Shown: positions 6,007 through 10,183 of the stretch, piece after piece
Numbering within the stretch: the first letter of the stretch is position 1
How the letters are laid out: every line of letters begins with the position of its first letter
Assembly: GCA_946886255.1 (NCBI GenBank)
Contig: CAMPIG010000141.1
Location: forward strand, 1 to 10,183
Source of the DNA: an uncultured Cellvibrio sp.
Lineage (GTDB): Bacteria > Pseudomonadota > Gammaproteobacteria > Pseudomonadales > Cellvibrionaceae
Direction: 5' to 3'
Length of the DNA stretch: 10,183 nt
Notes under the pieces: generated by a model
Database searches by the model: none
What the model was told of the DNA's origin: nothing
The model's input: only the letters and a program-made list of their open reading frames with translations
Position numbers and translations under genes: made by a program

Positions 6007-8301
6007 TCAGGCTGGCTGAAGCTCCTGCTTGGTCTTAATATCCAATAGCAATTGATCCTTGTATGGATCAAGGTCTACCTCAACCACACCCCCACCGCTG
6101 GATAAAGAACCAAACAATATCTCTTCCGCAAGGGGCTTTTTGAGCTTTTCCTGAATCAAGCGGGCCATTGGACGAGCCCCCATTTTTTCATCGTAACCAT
6201 GAACGGCCAACCATTCACGCGCATCCTCGGAAATCTCCAGGGTGACATGTTTGTCGTCCAGTTGAGTTTGCAACTCCATCAGGAATTTATCCACGACAGT
6301 TTTGATAACCCCAATAGTCAAAGGCGCAAATTGCACAATCGCATCAAGACGGTTGCGGAATTCCGGCGTAAACATCTTTTTGATCGCTTCCATACCATCA
6401 GTGGTGTGATCCTGATGCGTAAAGCCGATGGAGGGCCGGCTCATGATTTCCGCTCCGGCATTGGTCGTCATGATCAAGATGACATTGCGAAAATCTGCCT
6501 TGCGACCATTGTTGTCCGTCAACGTCCCGTGATCCATCACCTGTAAAAGCAGGTTAAAGACTTCCGGATGCGCTTTCTCAATTTCATCCAATAGCACGAC
6601 GCAATGCGGTTGCTTGGTCACGGCGTCAGTCAGCAATCCGCCTTGGTCGAAACCAACATAGCCAGGTGGAGCACCGATTAGACGCGACACCGTATGACGC
6701 TCCATATACTCGGACATGTCAAACCGTAACAGCTCGAGCCCCATACATTTAGCCAACTGACGACAGACCTCCGTCTTACCTACACCGGTAGGGCCAGCAA
6801 ATAAGAAAGAGCCTATCGGTTTTTCAACCGAGTTCAATCCTGCACGCGACAGTTTGATCGCTGTAGCCAATGTGTCGATTGCCTCGTTTTGACCGAAGAC
6901 AGTCATCTTCAGATTCTCATCCAGCTTACGGAGCAACTCTTTATCTGATGAAGACACACTCTTCGGCGGAATCCGCGCGATCTTGGCCACGACATTTTCC
7001 ACATCGGCAACGCCAATGGTTTTCTTACGCTTACTTGGCGGCAGCAGCTGTTGATACGCCCCCGCTTCATCAATGACATCGATAGCTTTATCAGGCAAGA
7101 AACGATCGTTGATATAACGCTCAGCCAATTCTGCCGCCGCACGCAATGCAGGATCGGTGTAGCGCAAATTGTGATGTTTCTCGAAACGGCTCTTGAGCCC
7201 TTTCAGAATTTGATAAGTCTCTTCCACGGAAGGCTCATTGACATCCACTTTTTGGAAGCGCCGCGACAAAGCGCGATCTTTATCAAAGATGCCGCGATAT
7301 TCCTGATAAGTGGTCGAACCCATACACCGGATTTCACCGGAAGATAGCAGCGGCTTCAACAAATTGGATGCATCCATCACTCCACCGGAAGCTGCACCGG
7401 CACCGATGATCGTATGAATTTCGTCGATAAACAGGATAGAATTCTTTTGCTTTTTGAGTTCCGTCAATAAACCTTTGAAACGTTTCTCAAAGTCACCACG
7501 GTATTTGGTTCCCGCTAATAACGCACCCATATCGAGTGAATAAACAACACTGTTAACCAGCGGCTCCGGAACATCCCCATCCACAATTCGCTTGGCTAAA
7601 CCTTCGGCGATTGCTGTCTTACCTACGCCAGACTCGCCCACCAATAACGGGTTGTTCTTTCTGCGACGCGAAAGAATCTGGCATACGCGCTCAACCTCAA
7701 ATTCACGTCCGACCAAAGGATCAACCCGCCCCTGCATAGCCAGCTCATTGAGGTTAGCCGCGAAACTTTCCAGCGGGCTTTGCGAAGCGGAATCGCCACC
7801 AATCGCGTCTTCATCTTGCTGTTCGTGAGAAGGACCGGCGTCGTTACCATGCTCCGAATGGCCGGCAACTTTATGAATACCATGGGTGATGTAATTAACC
7901 ACATCAATGCGCGCAATATTTTGTTGCTTAAGATAGTAAACCGCCTGGCTTTCCTGCTCACTAAAGATTGCCACCAGCACGTTAGCACCGGTGACTTCTT
8001 GTTTACCGGAGGATTGCACATGAAATACCGCGCGCTGCAAAACGCGCTGAAAACCTAATGTCGGCTGGGTTTCACGCTCGGAATCATTTTCGGGAATAAG
8101 CGGCGTCGTAGAGTCAACAAATTCAATCAACTCCTTACGCAAACTTGTCAGATCTGCACCACAGGCGCGTAGCACACTTGCTGCAGAATCGTTATCAATC
8201 AACGCTAGCAATAAATGTTCAACGGTCATGAACTCATGGCGCTTGGAGCGAGCGCCTTTAAAGGCGAGATTCAAGGTTACTTCTAAATCTTTGCTTAACA
8301 T
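6007..8301 (-). CDS. clpA: ATP-dependent Clp protease ATP-binding subunit ClpA
   Basis: A 764-residue AAA+ unfoldase (E. coli ClpA is 758) that forms hexamers on ClpP and threads substrates delivered directly or by ClpS. Domains: Clp N-domain (about 1-146), where ClpS docks, starting MLSKDLEVTLNLAF; a charged His/Asp/Glu-rich linker (about 147-180); AAA module D1 with Walker A GESGVGKT (222-229) and Walker B ILFIDE (289-294); AAA module D2 with Walker A GPTGVGKT (503-510) and Walker B VVLLDE (568-573). The D2 pore loop is GAPPGYVGF. IGF at 625-627 is the ClpP-docking loop. No ClpB-type middle coiled coil is present. The frame is open to 8358, but the start at 8301 is set by family alignment and by AGAGG nine nt upstream. 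It lies 62 nt downstream of clpS on the same strand. Confidence 0.97.
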   Translation of the reverse strand: MLSKDLEVTLNLAFKGARSKRHEFMTVEHLLLALIDNDSAASVLRACGADLTSLRKELIEFVDSTTPLIPENDSERETQPTLGFQRVLQRAVFHVQSSGKQEVTGANVLVAIFSEQESQAVYYLKQQNIARIDVVNYITHGIHKVAGHSEHGNDAGPSHEQQDEDAIGGDSASQSPLESFAANLNELAMQGRVDPLVGREFEVERVCQILSRRRKNNPLLVGESGVGKTAIAEGLAKRIVDGDVPEPLVNSVVYSLDMGALLAGTKYRGDFEKRFKGLLTELKKQKNSILFIDEIHTIIGAGAASGGVMDASNLLKPLLSSGEIRCMGSTTYQEYRGIFDKDRALSRRFQKVDVNEPSVEETYQILKGLKSRFEKHHNLRYTDPALRAAAELAERYINDRFLPDKAIDVIDEAGAYQQLLPPSKRKKTIGVADVENVVAKIARIPPKSVSSSDKELLRKLDENLKMTVFGQNEAIDTLATAIKLSRAGLNSVEKPIGSFLFAGPTGVGKTEVCRQLAKCMGLELLRFDMSEYMERHTVSRLIGAPPGYVGFDQGGLLTDAVTKQPHCVVLLDEIEKAHPEVFNLLLQVMDHGTLTDNNGRKADFRNVILIMTTNAGAEIMSRPSIGFTHQDHTTDGMEAIKKMFTPEFRNRLDAIVQFAPLTIGVIKTVVDKFLMELQTQLDDKHVTLEISEDAREWLAVHGYDEKMGARPMARLIQEKLKKPLAEEILFGSLSSGGGVVEVDLDPYKDQLLLDIKTKQELQPA

Positions 8302-8363
8302 CGCATTCAACCTCTGGAAGCTAGCAACTTGGACGCAGCACACAGAAACTTGCTGCAACAGGA

Positions 8364-8738
8364 TTACCGCTCTTCATCTTCCACTGCTTCTACTTCACAC
8401 AGTAGCGGATGCTGGTGCTCCCTGGCGTACTGATTAACCTGAGCGGCTTTTGTTTCCGCTATATCACGAGTATAGACGCCACAAACAGCTTTGCCGTGAA
8501 TATGTACAGTTAACATCACTCGGGTTGCTTTCTCGCGTGACATTGCGAAAAATCGCTCAAGTATTTCTACTACAAAGTCCATCGGTGTGTAGTCATCATT
8601 CAGCATCAACACTTTATACATCGGTGGACGCTTGAGCTTTGGCTTCGCCTCTAGGACCGCGAGATTCCCATCGAATTCATTGCTGTCGGAATCTTCGTCT
8701 TTACTTAAGGTTAGCTGAAGGTAGTCAGGATTTCTCAT
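8364..8738 (-). CDS. clpS: ATP-dependent Clp protease adaptor ClpS
   Basis: A 124-residue N-recognin that binds destabilising N-terminal Leu, Phe, Tyr or Trp and hands the protein to ClpA. The folded core begins at [19 protein letters not shown] (38-56). N47, D48, D49 and T51 fit the alpha-amino-group and pocket residues of E. coli ClpS, M53 the gatekeeper Met, and H79 in [12 protein letters not shown] the conserved pocket His. The end motif [18 protein letters not shown] is typical. The acidic, flexible first 35 residues match the N-terminal extension that enters the ClpA pore; it is longer than in E. coli (106 residues in total). No clear Shine-Dalgarno precedes the ATG at 8738. clpA follows, so the pair is probably one transcript. 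Aat and Bpt products from the neighbouring genes are its natural substrates. Confidence 0.96.
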   Translation of the reverse strand: MRNPDYLQLTLSKDEDSDSNEFDGNLAVLEAKPKLKRPPMYKVLMLNDDYTPMDFVVEILERFFAMSREKATRVMLTVHIHGKAVCGVYTRDIAETKAAQVNQYAREHQHPLLCEVEAVEDEER

Positions 8739-8781
8739 AGTGAATCAACAGAAATTGAAAGTGTTCTAGCGGTTAAGCGCC

Positions 8782-8787
8782 ATTCTA
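8782..8787 (-). promoter_or_regulatory. Candidate -10 box for clpS
   Basis: The minus-strand hexamer TAGAAT (5 of 6 matches to TATAAT) lies 43 nt before the clpS ATG. No good -35 hexamer is seen 16-18 nt upstream, so an activator or a different site is possible. Confidence 0.25.
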
Positions 8788-8836
8788 ACCCAATGGTATA
8801 CCGCTCACACTAACCGGGCTATATACGGGCGAGGAC

Positions 8837-8865
8837 TTGACTTTGGTTCAATTGTTGGATAAAAC
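8837..8865 (+). promoter_or_regulatory. Candidate cspD promoter
   Basis: TTGACT (8837-8842, 5 of 6) and TAAAAC (8860-8865, 4 of 6) are separated by exactly 17 nt. If used for cspD, the 5' leader would be about 200 nt, long but in line with the extended leaders of some cold-shock genes. A closer promoter is not excluded. Confidence 0.4.
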
Positions 8866-9073
8866 ACATGGTCGCCGCTCAAATAATCATCATTTTGCAC
8901 GGCATTATTCCAAAACGTTTAACCAACACCCAAAAACACGCCAAGGGTTTTATAAAGCTCGCTCGGTATCGCCATCCGGCAGTATAGATATCGAACAGTT
9001 TTTCCTTGGAAAATAATAACGATAAGGTGCAGGGGTTATTAAAACTCTTGTGCCGGGGCAGAAGGATTTAATC

Positions 9074-9313
9074 ATGCCTACAGGTACAGTCAAGTGGTTC
9101 AATAATGCAAAGGGTTACGGCTTTATCCTCTCCGATGAAGGAGGCGAAGACCTTTTCGCGCATTACTCAGCTATCCAGATGGACGGCTATAAAACATTAA
9201 AAGCCGGTCAAGTAGTTTCCTTTGAGATTACCAAGGGCGATAAAGGCTTGCATGCTGTCAACATTGCAGCTGTAGCCATCGAATCCAAGGCTGCAAAAGC
9301 TGCCCTTGCCTGA
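9074..9313 (+). CDS. cspD: Cold-shock-domain protein CspD
   Basis: A 79-residue single cold-shock domain that binds single-stranded nucleic acid. In E. coli, CspD is made in stationary phase, inhibits replication and is toxic when overproduced. RNP1 is KGYGFI (15-20) in the context TVKWFNNAKGYGFI, and RNP2 is DLFAHYSAI; the phrase MDGYKTLKAGQ and the DLFAHYS wording mark CspD rather than CspA-type proteins. The last 15 residues form a short Ala/Lys-rich tail (ESKAAKAALA). The frame is open to a GTG at 9050, but AAGGA (9062-9066) seven nt before the ATG and homology set the start at 9074. It diverges from clpS, an adjacency I recall from other gammaproteobacteria, and is followed by a gap of about 200 nt and a strong terminator. 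Confidence 0.95.
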   Translation: MPTGTVKWFNNAKGYGFILSDEGGEDLFAHYSAIQMDGYKTLKAGQVVSFEITKGDKGLHAVNIAAVAIESKAAKAALA

Positions 9314-9511
9314 ATAACATCAAAGACTTGCTGCTTGCCGCTTAATAATTTTTGCCGTCTGAATTTATTTATAACCCTAGGCTATAAAGATACTAGATCT
9401 TTCCAACTATTACCTTGGTAGTTTGGGAGGTTGAAACAGATTTCAATGCTAAACCAGCGCTAAGACAGAAAAATATTTTGGCGGTGTGAAGTCTGATAAA
9501 AAGCCTGGCAA

Positions 9512-9545
9512 AAAAGAAACCCCGGCATTAGCCGGGGTTTCTTTT
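9512..9545. terminator. Bidirectional rho-independent terminator between cspD and icd
   Basis: AAAAGAAACCCCGGC and its exact complement GCCGGGGTTTCTTTT form a perfect 15-bp stem around the loop ATTA, with a GC-rich core and U-rich 3' side in both directions. It lies 24 nt past the icd stop (minus strand) and 198 nt past the cspD stop (plus strand). It surely serves icd and can also end any cspD read-through. Confidence 0.92.
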
Positions 9546-9569
9546 GTAGAGGTAAATAATTAACACCAA

Positions 9570-10183
<614 letters not shown>

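Larger units (their letters stand above)
8739..9073. other. clpS-cspD divergent intergenic region (335 nt)
   Basis: No convincing gene is present. It must hold the divergent promoters for clpS (minus) and cspD (plus). A TTGACT/TAAAAC pair (17-nt spacing) on the plus strand and a TAGAAT box on the minus strand are the best candidates. An open frame at 8868-8987 (39 codons from ATG) has no recognisable product and is not called. Confidence 0.6.

Noticed and set aside
8302..8358. N-terminal extension of clpA to 8358
   Set aside because: ClpA proteins begin MLxKxLE; AGAGG is placed for the ATG at 8301.
8868..8987. A 39-codon plus-strand ORF (starts MVAAQIII) in the clpS-cspD gap
   Set aside because: No recognisable family, poor ribosome site, and the likely transcription start falls at or after its ATG. 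It is probably chance in a promoter region.
9050..9073. Upstream GTG extension of cspD
   Set aside because: Family members start at the Met before xxGTVKWFN, and AAGGA is correctly spaced for the ATG at 9074.
9386..9402. Small hairpin AAAGAT-ACTAG-ATCTTT after cspD
   Set aside because: Only 6 AT-rich base pairs and no U-run, so too weak to call a terminator; the strong hairpin at 9512-9545 is nearer to what is expected.

Overview
The window reads as a stretch of gammaproteobacterial chromosome. The order aat - bpt - infA, then convergent clpA and clpS, divergent cspD, then a monomeric NADP-isocitrate dehydrogenase, matches what I recall of the N-degron/ClpAS region of Pseudomonas and its relatives. 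Protein wording and a base composition near 50% GC would fit a Cellvibrio-type (Cellvibrionaceae) genome, but the genus is an inference. Nearly all the sequence is accounted for by recognisable genes. There is no tRNA, rRNA, CRISPR array or intact mobile element.

Left part (1-2458, minus strand): a hipB-like XRE repressor gene overlaps a hipA-like Ser/Thr kinase toxin gene. An alpha/beta-hydrolase (carboxylesterase/acyl-protein thioesterase family) gene, cut by the left edge, follows 18 nt later. The hipB leader is AT-rich and holds several short perfect palindromes that are good operator candidates. Divergently transcribed from it is ppnN, encoding a nucleotide 5'-monophosphate nucleosidase of the LOG family. 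In E. coli this enzyme is tuned by (p)ppGpp and linked to persistence, so two persistence-associated functions share one intergenic region.

Middle part (3881-5978, plus strand): a GC-rich stem-loop with a UACG loop separates ppnN from aat. Then come bpt and infA (IF-1). Aat and Bpt attach Leu/Phe or Leu to protein N-termini and so create N-degrons. A perfect 15-bp hairpin downstream of infA can terminate transcription from both sides.

Right part (5979-10183): clpS and clpA (minus strand) encode the N-recognin adaptor and the AAA+ unfoldase that recognise and unfold Aat/Bpt-tagged proteins for ClpP. The cluster therefore holds both the tagging and the recognition halves of the bacterial N-degron pathway, converging on one terminator. 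cspD (plus strand) diverges from clpS across a 335-nt non-coding gap. A second perfect bidirectional terminator separates cspD from the 3' end of icd, which runs off the right edge.

Most of the window is ordinary conserved content. The parts worth a second look are the palindrome-rich hipB/ppnN intergenic region, the hipBA start-site arrangement, a transposase-like peptide trace antisense in the aat-bpt gap, an exact 12-nt repeat upstream of ppnN and bpt, and the long cspD leader.
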